Positions 17,315-26,032 of a stretch of DNA of 64,000 bases are shown one piece after another. Under the pieces are notes generated by a model that saw only the letters and a list, made by a program, of their open reading frames with translations, was not told the DNA's origin and ran no database searches. The stretch's first letter is position 1. The number at the start of each line of letters is the position of its first letter. This DNA comes from Bacillota bacterium. Lineage in GTDB: Bacteria; Bacillota; UBA4882; UBA8346. Location of the stretch: positions 20,860-84,859 of the forward strand of contig JAEZFP010000001.1 of assembly GCA_023417475.1 (NCBI GenBank), written 5' to 3'. The translations under genes and the position numbers were made by a program.

Positions 17315-19007
17315 ATTGCCAAAACCGGAAGGGCCAGCGACGTTCAATCGTTTTGGCTTGGGTGAGCGGGATCCGTAAACGAATCCGCAATCCGGGTTGG
17401 CCGGATTCCAGGATAATCCCGTATGGCGTTCCGTAAGCATAGCGAATCCGGAAGTGAATATTGGCAATCCCCAAATTATTGCCGGAGCCGCCCTGCTCCG
17501 GATGCTCCTCTTGGAGCGCCGCGGTGACCTCGCGCAGCCGTTCCGCGGAGATTCCCGGTCCGTCATCGGTAACTTGGATCTCCAACGTCCCGCCGGCGGG
17601 AATAACAGTGACGGTGATGGCCACGGGGTCAAAACGCTTCTCGACGGCATGGACAAAACAATTTTCTACCAACGGTTGGATCGAAAACTTGATCACCGGC
17701 ACGTCGAGCAGGCTGTCGGCAACGTTTAACTGAAAACTAAACCGGTGATCATAACGGATCTGTTGCAGCGCAATATACTCCCGCAGGTATTGCAGCTCCT
17801 CGCGCAGCGGGACTACGGCGTTGGGATTGCGGGTGGCGTAACGGAAGATGTTGGATAACGAACGGACCATCGCCACCAGGGGGGTGTTTCCCGAGGCAAT
17901 GGCGAACCCCACCATCCGGTCCAGGGTATTAAAGAGAAAGTGCGGGTTAATGTGAGCCTGTAAGGCGCGAAACTCGGCGGTGCGCCGCAGGTCTTCCGCG
18001 ACGCGCAGTTTGCGCAGGTTGGCATAGATGGTCCCCGCGAACAGGGTCGCGATGATGACGCAAAGCAGCGCGACGACTAACGGCCCGGCGGTAATCCGCC
18101 GGATGGGATCAACCACATCGGCGGCGGGACGTTCGACGGTCACGACCATGCCCAAGGTCGGGTCATGAAGAAAGACCCCGGCGATCTTTTGCTTTTGTTT
18201 TTGATAAAGCGTAAACCCGAATTCCTGCTCCGGGTGCTTCAGCATTTGTTGTAACAACGGCGAACGTTTCTCACGGAGCATCGCTTGGAAATTGCCGTTG
18301 TAATACCGGTACGGGCTGGCCAACAACTGGCCGTCGGTACTGTAAATTGAGACCGGTTCGTTTGCCCAGTCAATATCGACTCCGGTATTGTCGACCAAAG
18401 CCCGGTTGATATCCAACTCAAGACCGGCGGCATGGGCCATTTTGGAGCGTTGGGTATCGATGCTGATCAGCGGGACCAAAAGGGCCATACCGATCGGGTC
18501 GGTAAAGGGCCGGCCAACCATGGCCTGGGTTCGTCCTAAAATATACCCCATAAAGGTATCGGGGGTCCGGCCTTGCAAATATTCGCTCCACCATGGCAAC
18601 TTCATTACATGTTGGGGACGGGTGTTGGGAGAAGGAAACAAAGCGCCGTCGGGATATGCGACCCAACTCCGCACCACGCTGGGCGAGTTGTTATTCATCA
18701 GCAACAGTTCATTCTGTAACAACTCGGCGTTTTTGGTGGCGGCCCCGGTCGAGAGCATTAGATTGTCCAAACGTAGGGCGGCGCGGACGAAAATCTGGTC
18801 CAACTGCTCCCGGTAAAATTTTGCCTCCCAATATAGGTGCTGCTCCATCTGGCGGGTCAGTTCATGGGAGACTTGAAGATAAACGACAATACTGGAGACC
18901 ACCGCGGTCAGCAGGATGATGCAGCAAAATACAATCCAGGCCGAATTGTTCATCTCGCGCCAGGACGCAAACGCGCGCAATTTTGGGGCATGATTGCCGC
19001 CGCTCAT
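17313..19007 (-). CDS. YesM-type sensor histidine kinase
   Basis: A 564-aa membrane kinase of the LytS/YesM class. Helices at about 23-45 and 308-330 bracket an extracytoplasmic Cache-like sensor domain. The H-box ALQAHINPHFLFNTLD follows (phospho-acceptor His356), then the N-box QPLVENCFVHAV and G-boxes DDGPGIS and NNLGIANIHFRI. No HAMP domain is obvious. The ATG overlaps the upstream regulator stop by 4 bases. With the response regulator and the binding-protein transporter on the other side it forms a typical carbohydrate-sensing unit; extracellular oligosaccharide is a reasonable guess for the signal. Confidence 0.9.
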   Translation of the reverse strand: MSGGNHAPKLRAFASWREMNNSAWIVFCCIILLTAVVSSIVVYLQVSHELTRQMEQHLYWEAKFYREQLDQIFVRAALRLDNLMLSTGAATKNAELLQNELLLMNNNSPSVVRSWVAYPDGALFPSPNTRPQHVMKLPWWSEYLQGRTPDTFMGYILGRTQAMVGRPFTDPIGMALLVPLISIDTQRSKMAHAAGLELDINRALVDNTGVDIDWANEPVSIYSTDGQLLASPYRYYNGNFQAMLREKRSPLLQQMLKHPEQEFGFTLYQKQKQKIAGVFLHDPTLGMVVTVERPAADVVDPIRRITAGPLVVALLCVIIATLFAGTIYANLRKLRVAEDLRRTAEFRALQAHINPHFLFNTLDRMVGFAIASGNTPLVAMVRSLSNIFRYATRNPNAVVPLREELQYLREYIALQQIRYDHRFSFQLNVADSLLDVPVIKFSIQPLVENCFVHAVEKRFDPVAITVTVIPAGGTLEIQVTDDGPGISAERLREVTAALQEEHPEQGGSGNNLGIANIHFRIRYAYGTPYGIILESGQPGLRIRLRIPLTQAKTIERRWPFRFWQ

Positions 19008-19810
19008 AAGGTAATCCGCTCGCCGCGGCGGGATTGGGAGCGGTAGGCCCCGGGCGTCTGGCCCGTTTCACGCCGAAAAATCCGGCTGAAGTAGGCCAGA
19101 TCGGCATAGCCGACCTGATAGGCCACTTCTTGGATTTGCAGATTGGTATGTTCCAATAGGTGTTTGGCTTTTTCAATCCGGTAACCGGTGAGATATTCCA
19201 GGAAGTTAACGCCGCAATGCCTGACAAACCGGGCGCTTAAGTAGGTGGGATTCACAGCGACGCTTTTGGCGACTTGGGTCAGGGTTAACGTCTCCATATA
19301 GTGTTCGCGAAGATAACTTTTGGCTTGCAGGAGGTAGCCCGGCAACCCCTCGTCTTCATTGGCGGCCGGTCCGGCTTGCAGTTCGGATTGGATTTGCTGC
19401 CGCAGTTTGGTCAGTTCCGCTTGGTCTTTGGCAAACCGGGCCCGGACCCTTGCCAGTAAATCCCGGATGGTTTCCGGAAACACCGGCTTGAGGAGATATT
19501 CGCAGACTCCGAGGCGGATTGCCTGTTGAGCGTAGCCGAAATCGTCGTGGCCGCTGATGATTGCCGCCTGGCCGCGCCAACCGGCCTGTTGCAAGCGGTC
19601 GATCAATTGCAACCCGTCGATCTGCGGCATCCGGATGTCGGTGATGACCAGATCCGGCTTGATCAATTTCAGATCGAACAAAGCCTCTTCCCCGCCCAAT
19701 GCTTTGGCGGCCACATGAAAACCGGAATCGGCCCGGGTGATGTAAGCGGTCAGCTGTTGCAGGGCGCCGGGTTCGTCGTCGACCACCATCACTTGGTATA
19801 AATGATTCAA
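19004..19810 (-). CDS. YesN-type AraC response regulator
   Basis: A 268-aa regulator: receiver domain at 1-122 with phospho-Asp58 (VITDIRMPQIDG) and the conserved lysine in YLLKPV, and two AraC helix-turn-helix units in the last ~100 residues (LTLTQVAKSVAVNPTYLSARFVRHCGVNF and IQEVAYQVGYADLAYFSRIFRRETG). TTG start after a ggaggaggag site. Phosphorylated by the coupled YesM kinase; the expected target is the transporter promoter about 150 bases away on the opposite strand. Confidence 0.93.
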   Translation of the reverse strand: MNHLYQVMVVDDEPGALQQLTAYITRADSGFHVAAKALGGEEALFDLKLIKPDLVITDIRMPQIDGLQLIDRLQQAGWRGQAAIISGHDDFGYAQQAIRLGVCEYLLKPVFPETIRDLLARVRARFAKDQAELTKLRQQIQSELQAGPAANEDEGLPGYLLQAKSYLREHYMETLTLTQVAKSVAVNPTYLSARFVRHCGVNFLEYLTGYRIEKAKHLLEHTNLQIQEVAYQVGYADLAYFSRIFRRETGQTPGAYRSQSRRGERITL

Positions 19811-19857
19811 CCGCCTCTCCTCCTCCCCAACCCCAATGCCGTTTTATTGATCTTCGG

Positions 19858-19982
19858 TAACATTGTAACATTAATTTAACCGGTTTGTTAGTGAAGCCAA
19901 AAAAAATCCTAATTAAACAAAAGGATGTCCCTATGTTTAAACAATGGCCGGCGGGTATAATCAATGTAACGGATTTGTTACA
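19858..19982 (+). promoter_or_regulatory. promoter region of the sugar transporter with regulator-site candidates
   Basis: A perfect TATAAT (19956-19961) has no good -35, which fits an activator-dependent promoter. Upstream at about 19858-19876 is a direct repeat (gtaacatt-gtaacatt), the usual form of AraC-type regulator sites. Just downstream is TGTAAC-ggattt-GTTACA (19965-19982), an inverted repeat that might bind a repressor or the same regulator. Confidence 0.5.
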
Positions 19983-20073
19983 ACCGGGTTGCCGGACGGT
20001 GCAACGACGGCGGTGCGGTAGAGGCGGATTCGCTGAGTCTTACGAGACAGAAAATAAAAGGGAGGAAGTAGTG

Positions 20074-21360
20074 ATGTTGCGGAATCGGCTGTTTTTCTTC
20101 GGGATGATGTTGCTTGTGGCAGTGGTCGCCGCTCCGGCATTGTTGGCTGCCAACGAGGTAACCACCATTAGGTACGCCTTTTGGGGCAACCCGGCGGCGA
20201 TCGGGGTGGAAAAAGAGATCATTGAAGAGTTTGAGAAAGCGTATCCCACCATCAAGGTTGAACCGATCGCGGTTGGTTATAACGATTACCACACCAAATT
20301 GTTGACTTTGATCGCGGGTGGACAGGCGCCCGACGTGATGCGGATCGATTCGTTTTATTTCGCCGACTTTTTACGGGTCAAAGCCTTGCTAGACATTACC
20401 AAATTTATCAAACGGGATCACGTGAAGGTGGAAAGTTATTATCAAGCCGGGTTGCTCGACAGTATGAACAAAGGGAAATATTACGGTTTGCCCTGGTCGA
20501 CCGCGCCGTATTACATGATCGTCAATTTGAAAATGTTTAAAGACGCCGGGATCCCGGTGCCGTCCCCGGATTGGCAATGGAATGATTTCATCCGGATCAG
20601 CAAAGCGCTGACCAAAGGGGAAGGCGCCAACCGCCAATACGGGTTTGCCGACGACTTTCAAATGTCGCATATTTTGCCTTGGGTGTGGGGCGACGGCGGC
20701 GACTTGTTTGACAAGACCCGCAAAAAATTCACCTTGAACAGTAAAGCCTCCACCGCCAAGATTCAACAATTGGCCGATCTCTGTAAACAGGATATTTTCC
20801 CCGATCCGGCGCAGTTCCCCAGCGCCGAGGTGTTGAACCGTTGGACGGTCAATCATAAGGTGGCGCTGCGCTTCGGTTCCGCCCAGGAAGTTTTGGCGCT
20901 CCAAAACGTCAACGGATTTGAGTTTGAGGTGTTGCCGTACCCCGGCGGCGCCGCCAATCCGCGGACGACGCTCTTCAAATCCAATACCGTGGGAATCTGT
21001 TCCGCTTCGAAGAAGCAAGAAGCGGCTTGGACGTTCCTGAAGTTTTTACGGGCTCCGGGAATGCGCGGCGAAGTCCTGTACATGGAGGCCAAACGGATGC
21101 CGCCGACGGTTGACAATCCCGACCTCTGGAAGATTTACGCCGACCCGACCAAATCGCCGCGGAAGATCGCTGAAGTAACCCAGGCTTGCGCCAGCAAGTA
21201 CGGGCATGTTTTACCGCTGCGACCGGGTTGGTTGGAGATCCAGGGGTTGCTCACCCCGCAACTGCAAAAAGTGTTCGCCGGCCAATTGCCCGCGGCGACC
21301 GTTTTGAAAGAGATTACCCCGAAAGTCGAAGAGATCATGCGGCGAACCGATAGCCAATAA
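20074..21360 (+). CDS. extracellular sugar-binding protein of an ABC transporter
   Basis: A 428-aa family 1 solute-binding protein. ATG 20074 follows ggagga and gives a signal peptide (RLFFFGMMLLVAVVAAPALLAANE) ending in a signal peptidase I site, with no lipobox cysteine. The mature protein has the family features: VTTIRYAFWGNPAAIGVEKEIIEEFEKAYPTIKVE, LTLIAGGQAPDVMRIDSFYFADF, KGKYYGLPWSTAPYYMIVNLKMF. It should bind an oligosaccharide in the periplasm and pass it to the two permeases that follow. Most monoderm Firmicutes anchor such proteins as lipoproteins; lack of an anchor fits a diderm envelope. Confidence 0.92.
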   Translation: MLRNRLFFFGMMLLVAVVAAPALLAANEVTTIRYAFWGNPAAIGVEKEIIEEFEKAYPTIKVEPIAVGYNDYHTKLLTLIAGGQAPDVMRIDSFYFADFLRVKALLDITKFIKRDHVKVESYYQAGLLDSMNKGKYYGLPWSTAPYYMIVNLKMFKDAGIPVPSPDWQWNDFIRISKALTKGEGANRQYGFADDFQMSHILPWVWGDGGDLFDKTRKKFTLNSKASTAKIQQLADLCKQDIFPDPAQFPSAEVLNRWTVNHKVALRFGSAQEVLALQNVNGFEFEVLPYPGGAANPRTTLFKSNTVGICSASKKQEAAWTFLKFLRAPGMRGEVLYMEAKRMPPTVDNPDLWKIYADPTKSPRKIAEVTQACASKYGHVLPLRPGWLEIQGLLTPQLQKVFAGQLPAATVLKEITPKVEEIMRRTDSQ

Positions 21361-21550
21361 GCGTGAAAGCCGGAGTCAACGGCAACCGGAGGGGACGGAG
21401 CGTCGTCCCCTCCGGTTTCGCAAAAAGCCGGTTTTTCTTTGGGCGGTGTTTGTGACGGCGATTGTCTCAGGGATGAAATTGCCCGAAGCCTCGGGATAAT
21501 CAACGGGGAATCAGGCAATTCGCGCTAAAATCATTGTTTGGAGGAAAAAG

Positions 21551-22432
21551 ATGAAAGTCAGGACTGTGGAATTTCGCGAGGCAGTGGCCGGTTATCTGTT
21601 TTTGATGCCCAATTTGCTTGGATTTATCGTTTTTACCGTCTTTCCGGTAGTTGGATCGTTATTATTGAGTTTCTCCGACTGGAACTTGTTGACGCCGCCG
21701 GTCGCGGTGGGATTGGAGAATTATCAGAAACTCGGGAGCGACCCTTTGCTTGGGCAATCGTTGCTCAACACCGCGTACTTTTCGTTTGCAAGCGTTCCTT
21801 TGAATATAATTCTTGCGCTTTTTTTGGCAATTTTATTAAATAGAAAGCTTGGCGGGATCAGTTTTTTCAAAGCCGCCTACTTTTTGCCCACCATCTATTC
21901 CACGGTGGCGGTCGCGTTAATCTGGCAATGGATTTACGAGAGCAAAACCGGTATGTTAAATCACCTGCTGAGTTTGGCGCATTTGGGTCCGTTTCCCTGG
22001 CTGACTTCGCCGCAATGGGCGATGCTCAGCGTGGTGGGGGTGGCGGTTTGGCGGGGCGTCGGCTATAACATGCTGATTTTCTTAGCGGGTTTGCAGGGCG
22101 TTCCGGCCGATCTGTACGAAGCGGCCCGGATTGACGGGGCCAGCCGTTGGCAGATGTTTCTCCACGTGACCTGGCCGGTCATCTCGCCCAGCACTTTCTT
22201 TGTGACCATTACCTCAATCATCAATTCCTTCCAGGTTTTTGATATTACCACCGTGCTGACCAACGGCGGTCCCGCCAACGCCACCAATACCCTGGTGATG
22301 CTCATCTATCAACATGCGTTTCAATTTTTCCGGATGGGTTACGCCTCGGCCATCGCGTATGTGCTTTTTGGGATCGTCCTGATATTGACGGTTGTCCAAA
22401 CGACCCTGTCGAAACGGTGGGTTCATTATTAA
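21551..22432 (+). CDS. carbohydrate ABC transporter permease (MalF/LacF type)
   Basis: A 293-aa permease with six membrane helices and the EAA loop contacting the ATPase (ADLYEAARIDGASRWQMFLHVTWPVISPS). Preceded by gaggaaaaag. It pairs with the following MalG-type permease. No ATPase gene is present; such systems usually share one MsmX-like ATPase encoded elsewhere. Confidence 0.94.
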   Translation: MKVRTVEFREAVAGYLFLMPNLLGFIVFTVFPVVGSLLLSFSDWNLLTPPVAVGLENYQKLGSDPLLGQSLLNTAYFSFASVPLNIILALFLAILLNRKLGGISFFKAAYFLPTIYSTVAVALIWQWIYESKTGMLNHLLSLAHLGPFPWLTSPQWAMLSVVGVAVWRGVGYNMLIFLAGLQGVPADLYEAARIDGASRWQMFLHVTWPVISPSTFFVTITSIINSFQVFDITTVLTNGGPANATNTLVMLIYQHAFQFFRMGYASAIAYVLFGIVLILTVVQTTLSKRWVHY

Positions 22433-22498
22433 GGCGCGGTCCGGTTGTGATCGGATCGTTTTCGGCGCGTAGAAACTTTGAAAATTGAGGTGGACATC

Positions 22499-23368
22499 AT
22501 GTCAGTCGAGTTGACACCGGAAATAAAAATTGCCGCCAAGGCGCCGGCCCGTCCGTTCTGGGGCGAGCTGACGGCTACCCTGATCTTGGGGTTGGGCGCT
22601 TTGGTAATGATCCTCCCCTTGTTTTGGTCTTTGGCCACTTCGTTCAAGTCGTACAGCGAAGTCTTCACCAATCCTTACGGGTTATTGCCGCAAAAGTGGC
22701 AGTTGCAGAACTTTTGGGAAGTTTTTAAGGTGGTCCCGTTTCAGCTGTATTTTCTCAATACCCTCAAGATTACGGCCCTTTGCACCATGGGGACGTTGGC
22801 GACCTCGGCGGTGGCGGCTTACGCGTTTGCCCGGTTGCGTTTTCCCGGCCGCGACTTTTTGTTCTGGGGTTATCTGAGCACCTTAATGATTCCGCGCCAG
22901 ATCACCCTGGTCCCAACGTTTGTGCTGATGAAATGGTTTGGCCTGCTGGACAACCATCTCTCCTTGATTTTGCCGGGTTTGTTCAGCGCTTACGGAACTT
23001 TCCTGTTGCGTCAGTTCTTTTTAACCCTCCCGTTCGAGCTGGAGGAGGCGGCGGTGATCGACGGCTGCGGTTATTTGCGGCGGTTTTTCCAGATTATCTT
23101 GCCGTTGGCCAAACCGGCCCTGGCAACCTTGGCGATCTTCACGATGATGGCGCAGTGGAATGATTTTTTGTATCCGATGATTTTTATCAACAGTGAGCAG
23201 AACCGGACGCTCACCTTGGGGTTGGCGATCTTTCGCGGCGACGCCGATGTGCAATGGAACCTGCTGATGGCCGCCACCACCCTCACCAGTCTGCCGATTG
23301 TGGTTGCGTTCCTGTCGGCGCAGCGGTTTTTTGTCGAGGGCATCGCGATGACCGGGATTAAAGGGTAA
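22499..23368 (+). CDS. carbohydrate ABC transporter permease (MalG type)
   Basis: A 289-aa second permease with six helices and EAA loop FELEEAAVIDGCGYLRRFFQIILPLAKPA. ATG 22499 is chosen because gaggtgg stands just before it; a TTG seven codons upstream is less likely. Last gene of the three-gene uptake operon, closed by a clear terminator. Confidence 0.94.
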   Translation: MSVELTPEIKIAAKAPARPFWGELTATLILGLGALVMILPLFWSLATSFKSYSEVFTNPYGLLPQKWQLQNFWEVFKVVPFQLYFLNTLKITALCTMGTLATSAVAAYAFARLRFPGRDFLFWGYLSTLMIPRQITLVPTFVLMKWFGLLDNHLSLILPGLFSAYGTFLLRQFFLTLPFELEEAAVIDGCGYLRRFFQIILPLAKPALATLAIFTMMAQWNDFLYPMIFINSEQNRTLTLGLAIFRGDADVQWNLLMAATTLTSLPIVVAFLSAQRFFVEGIAMTGIKG

Positions 23369-23387
23369 GCTTTACTTCCTCCCGGCG

Positions 23388-23420
23388 AAACAGGACTGAA
23401 CCCGTTCAGTCCTGTTTTAA
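23388..23420 (+). terminator. terminator of the sugar transport operon
   Basis: aaacaggactgaa / ttcagtcctgttt, 13-base perfect arms around cccg, ending in a T run. Confidence 0.9.
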
Positions 23421-23583
23421 TTTGGGGTGAGAATATGCAATGACCGGATTTATTACATTCTAGTCAATTTTCGGAACGAATATTTGCATCTCCGGGCGAT
23501 CTGCATTATAATTTTATTTTGAAATGTAAGACTGATTTTCACAGTGCGCAACTGCGGCAATAGCGCTGTCATAAGGAGTCGGC

Positions 23584-24270
23584 ATGGGTACGATTATCAA
23601 TGTGATCATGATTTTAATCGGCGGGGCGATCGGCTTGCTGTTCCGGGAGAAGTTTCCGGAACGGGTGACGCAGACGGCGTTGCAAGTGATGGGACTGTTT
23701 ACGATGATCGTCGGGATCAGCATGGCCCTGCAAGGCAAAGAGCTGGTCCTGGTCCTGATCAGCCTGGCGGTCGGGGCGATGGCGGGCGAAGGGATCAATA
23801 TTGAAGGACGCTTGGAGCAGGCCGGCGCCTGGATCGACAGCAAACTGAAGGTGACCGAGGGCAGTCCGGCCAAGGGTTTCATCTACGCCAGCCTGGTCTT
23901 TTGCGTCGGGTCGATGGCGATTGTCGGCAGTATCACCGACGGGGTCAAAGGCGACAGTTCGATTTTGGTGACCAAAGCGCTGATGGACGGGATCATCTCG
24001 ATCCCGTTCGCGGCAGGCATGGGCTTTGGGGTGCTCGGATCGGCGCTGTCGATCCTGGTGTATCAGGGCGGGCTGACCTTGTTGGCCTGGCAGTTGCAGG
24101 CGCTGTTTACCCCGGAGATGATCCGGGAGCTGACGGCGGTCGGCGGCGTGATTGTGTTGGGGATCGGGATCAATATCCTGGGCCTGCAGAAGGTGCGGGT
24201 CGGGAATTTTTTGCCGGCGTTGTTGCTGATTATTTTGATTTGTTATTTTAAGCCGATGCTCGGGTTTTGA
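23584..24270 (+). CDS. DUF554 family membrane protein (YdfK-like)
   Basis: A 228-aa membrane protein with about seven hydrophobic segments. The start MGTIINVIMILIGGAIGLLFREKFPERV and the conserved VFCVGSMAIVGSITDGVKGDSSILVTKALMDGI are family signatures. Relatives are considered putative transporters; the substrate is unknown. It stands alone between the sugar operon terminator and the DUF559 element. Confidence 0.88.
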   Translation: MGTIINVIMILIGGAIGLLFREKFPERVTQTALQVMGLFTMIVGISMALQGKELVLVLISLAVGAMAGEGINIEGRLEQAGAWIDSKLKVTEGSPAKGFIYASLVFCVGSMAIVGSITDGVKGDSSILVTKALMDGIISIPFAAGMGFGVLGSALSILVYQGGLTLLAWQLQALFTPEMIRELTAVGGVIVLGIGINILGLQKVRVGNFLPALLLIILICYFKPMLGF

Positions 24271-24284
24271 AGTTAGGCCCACTT

Positions 24285-24919
24285 GATCCCTTGCCCTTTA
24301 AAAGGGGAACCACCATGCTCCGGAGTTATTTTAAATGCGCTTGCGTGGGTTGAGGTTATAATGCACAAACCTTTATATGATAAGAATGTTTTAAAAGAGC
24401 GGGGTTTAGTTACTAACGGTTTTTGCTTGCCTTATAATCCGAACTTAACTGTCAGGGCTAATGAATTAAGAAAGAATATGACACCCATGGAAAACAAACT
24501 ATGGGTGGAACTCTTGAAAGATTTTCCTCTTAAGGTTTTGAGTCAAAAAGTTATCGATAATTATATTGTCGATTTCTATTGTCCTAAGCTTAAGCTGGTA
24601 GTTGAAATCGACGGTGATATTCATGATACAGTCGAGGCGCGAGAATACGATCTGGAGCGGACGAAGATATTGGTAAATTATAATCTGAAAGTGATCCGGT
24701 TCAGGAATGAAGAAATTGCGATGGAATTTAATATAGTTCACGCAAAGATTATGGAACAATTCCGAAAAAGAGAAATAGAAAAATGATTTTTAACCATCCT
24801 GGGATATCGTGTTTATAAAAGGTGAAAGAAAATAATTATCATCCTTCATCCATAACATTGTTATATGTCTTTTATAGGCTACAAAGGATGTGGGTTACCC
24901 TTTTAAAGGGCGAGGGATC
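24285..24919. mobile_element. DUF559 gene bounded by ~30-base inverted repeats
   Basis: The left end (24285-24313) and right end (24890-24919) are inverted copies matching at about 27 of 30 positions (core GATCCCT-y-GCCCTTTAAAAGGG). Each end is itself almost palindromic around CCCTTTAAAAGGG. Between them is one small gene and nothing else; GC content is much lower than in the neighbours. The layout is that of a small mobile unit or miniature transposon carrying an endonuclease-like gene. No target-site duplication is obvious. Confidence 0.65.
24361..24786 (+). CDS. DUF559 (Vsr/restriction-endonuclease-like fold) protein
   Basis: A 141-aa protein of the DUF559 family. Family motifs are complete: LRKNMTPMENKLWVELLKDFPLKVLSQKVIDNYIVDFYCPKLKLVVEIDGDIHD, with the nuclease-type triad spread over the N-terminal Glu, the Asp in IVDFYCP and the VEIDGDIH stretch, then LKVIRFRNEEI. 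The fold is that of very-short-patch-repair nucleases. ATG 24361 is the only start with a purine-rich site nearby (gaggttata). Codon use is AT-rich, unlike both flanks, indicating transfer. It sits inside inverted repeats. Confidence 0.85.
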   Translation: MHKPLYDKNVLKERGLVTNGFCLPYNPNLTVRANELRKNMTPMENKLWVELLKDFPLKVLSQKVIDNYIVDFYCPKLKLVVEIDGDIHDTVEAREYDLERTKILVNYNLKVIRFRNEEIAMEFNIVHAKIMEQFRKREIEK

Positions 24920-25019
24920 GGATAGGCTATGATTCAAGTCTGTTATCGCCACTCAAACCCGTTCCGCTTTCTTTTAGCAACCGGGAAAACAGATAAGGCC
25001 ACCGGAGAATCCAATTCAA

Positions 25020-25227
25020 CCACCGGGATTCGACATCCCGGAACCCGGGAAACCAATTTAGCGACCGGGGAAAGCAATTTAACGAGTGGAGAAGGCAATT
25101 TAGCCACCAGGATTTAACATTCCGGAACCCGGGAAAGCAATTTAGCGACCGGGGAAAGTAATTTAACGAGCGGAAAAGGCAATTTAACCACCAGAATTCG
25201 GCATCCGGGAATCTGGGAAGGGAATCC
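25020..25227. repeat. 84-base tandem repeat built of 21-base subunits
   Basis: Two full 84-base units (25020-25103 and 25104-25187) and a third partial one (from 25188). Each unit contains about four 21-base subunits of the form accgggaaaccaatttagcg. The 504-base gap 24787-25290 holds this repeat and the right end of the DUF559 element, and no gene. A minus-strand frame through it encodes only a 7-residue-periodic Ser/Leu/Asn/Cys/Phe/Pro pattern and is taken as a repeat artefact. Confidence 0.85.
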
Positions 25228-25290
25228 GGGGACTTGAATTGGGTTCCCAACCACCGGGCAAGACGGGCGGACAAGCAAAACGGAGGAATT

Positions 25291-25950
25291 ATGCTCAAAG
25301 CGTTGGTATTTGATTTCGACGGGCTGATTATTGATACGGAGACGCCGTGGTATGAGGCGTTTGTCGATGTGTATGGGGAGTATGGGGCGGTGTTGCCGCT
25401 GGAGTTGTATGTGAAATGCGTCGGTACGGATTCGCAAGCGTTTCATCCCCGGAAGTACCTCGAGCAATGCATCGGCGGGCCGGTCGACGACGGGGCGTTT
25501 CAGGAACAGACTTTGGCGCGGCACGCGGCGCGGATGAAAGAACGGACGATCAACCCCGGCGTACTGGAACTGCTGCAAGCGGCCCGCGCGGCGGGGCTCA
25601 AGATCGGTCTGGCCTCCAGTTCGGAGCGGGCGTGGGTAGTCGGATTTTTGGAACAGTTGAATTTGCTGCCGTTTTTTGACACGATCCGGACCCGGGATGA
25701 CGTAAGCGTGGTGAAACCCGCTCCCGATCTCTACCTCCGGGTATTGGCGGATTTCGGGATCAGCGGCGCCGAGGCGGTGGCTTTCGAAGACTCGCCCAAC
25801 GGCGCCCGGGCGGCCAAGGCGGCCGGGCTGTTTTGCGTGATCGTGCCGGCGGGGGTGACCAAGGACTTGGTCTTCGCAGGGCATGACCTGCGGGTGGCTT
25901 CCCTGGCCGAGGTTTCGCCGGCGCGGTTGCGGCAGGAGTTCGGCGGGTAA
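25291..25950 (+). CDS. HAD-family phosphatase (beta-phosphoglucomutase-like subgroup)
   Basis: A 219-aa haloacid dehalogenase superfamily enzyme. Motif I is DFDGLIIDTE (nucleophile Asp8 and acid/base Asp10), motif II LASSSE, motif III Lys in VVKPAPDLYL and motif IV FEDSPNG. The helical cap belongs to the pgmB/YhcW/GS1 type. ATG 25291 follows ggaggaatt. It dephosphorylates or isomerises a small phosphorylated metabolite; a sugar phosphate would fit the neighbouring sugar uptake genes, but this is inference. Confidence 0.88.
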   Translation: MLKALVFDFDGLIIDTETPWYEAFVDVYGEYGAVLPLELYVKCVGTDSQAFHPRKYLEQCIGGPVDDGAFQEQTLARHAARMKERTINPGVLELLQAARAAGLKIGLASSSERAWVVGFLEQLNLLPFFDTIRTRDDVSVVKPAPDLYLRVLADFGISGAEAVAFEDSPNGARAAKAAGLFCVIVPAGVTKDLVFAGHDLRVASLAEVSPARLRQEFGG

Positions 25951-25984
25951 ATTTCCGGTGGGGATTGTTGAGATTGAAAAACTG

Positions 25985-26024
25985 ACGCCCTTTCGTTCGC
26001 AAACCGGCAACGAAAGGGCGTTTT
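25985..26024. terminator. terminator between convergent genes
   Basis: acgccctttcgtt / aacgaaagggcgt, 13-base perfect arms, T4 tail on one side. It serves the HAD gene and possibly the convergent chemoreceptor gene. Its stem resembles that of the 6008-6048 terminator. Confidence 0.85.
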
Positions 26025-26032
26025 GGCGCGTG

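Noticed and set aside
25020..25227. CRISPR array
   Set aside because: The 84-base units are contiguous with no unique spacers, and no cas genes are nearby.
24927..25298. 123-codon minus-strand frame across the minisatellite
   Set aside because: Composed of the 21-base repeat read as seven-residue units; no start site or homology.
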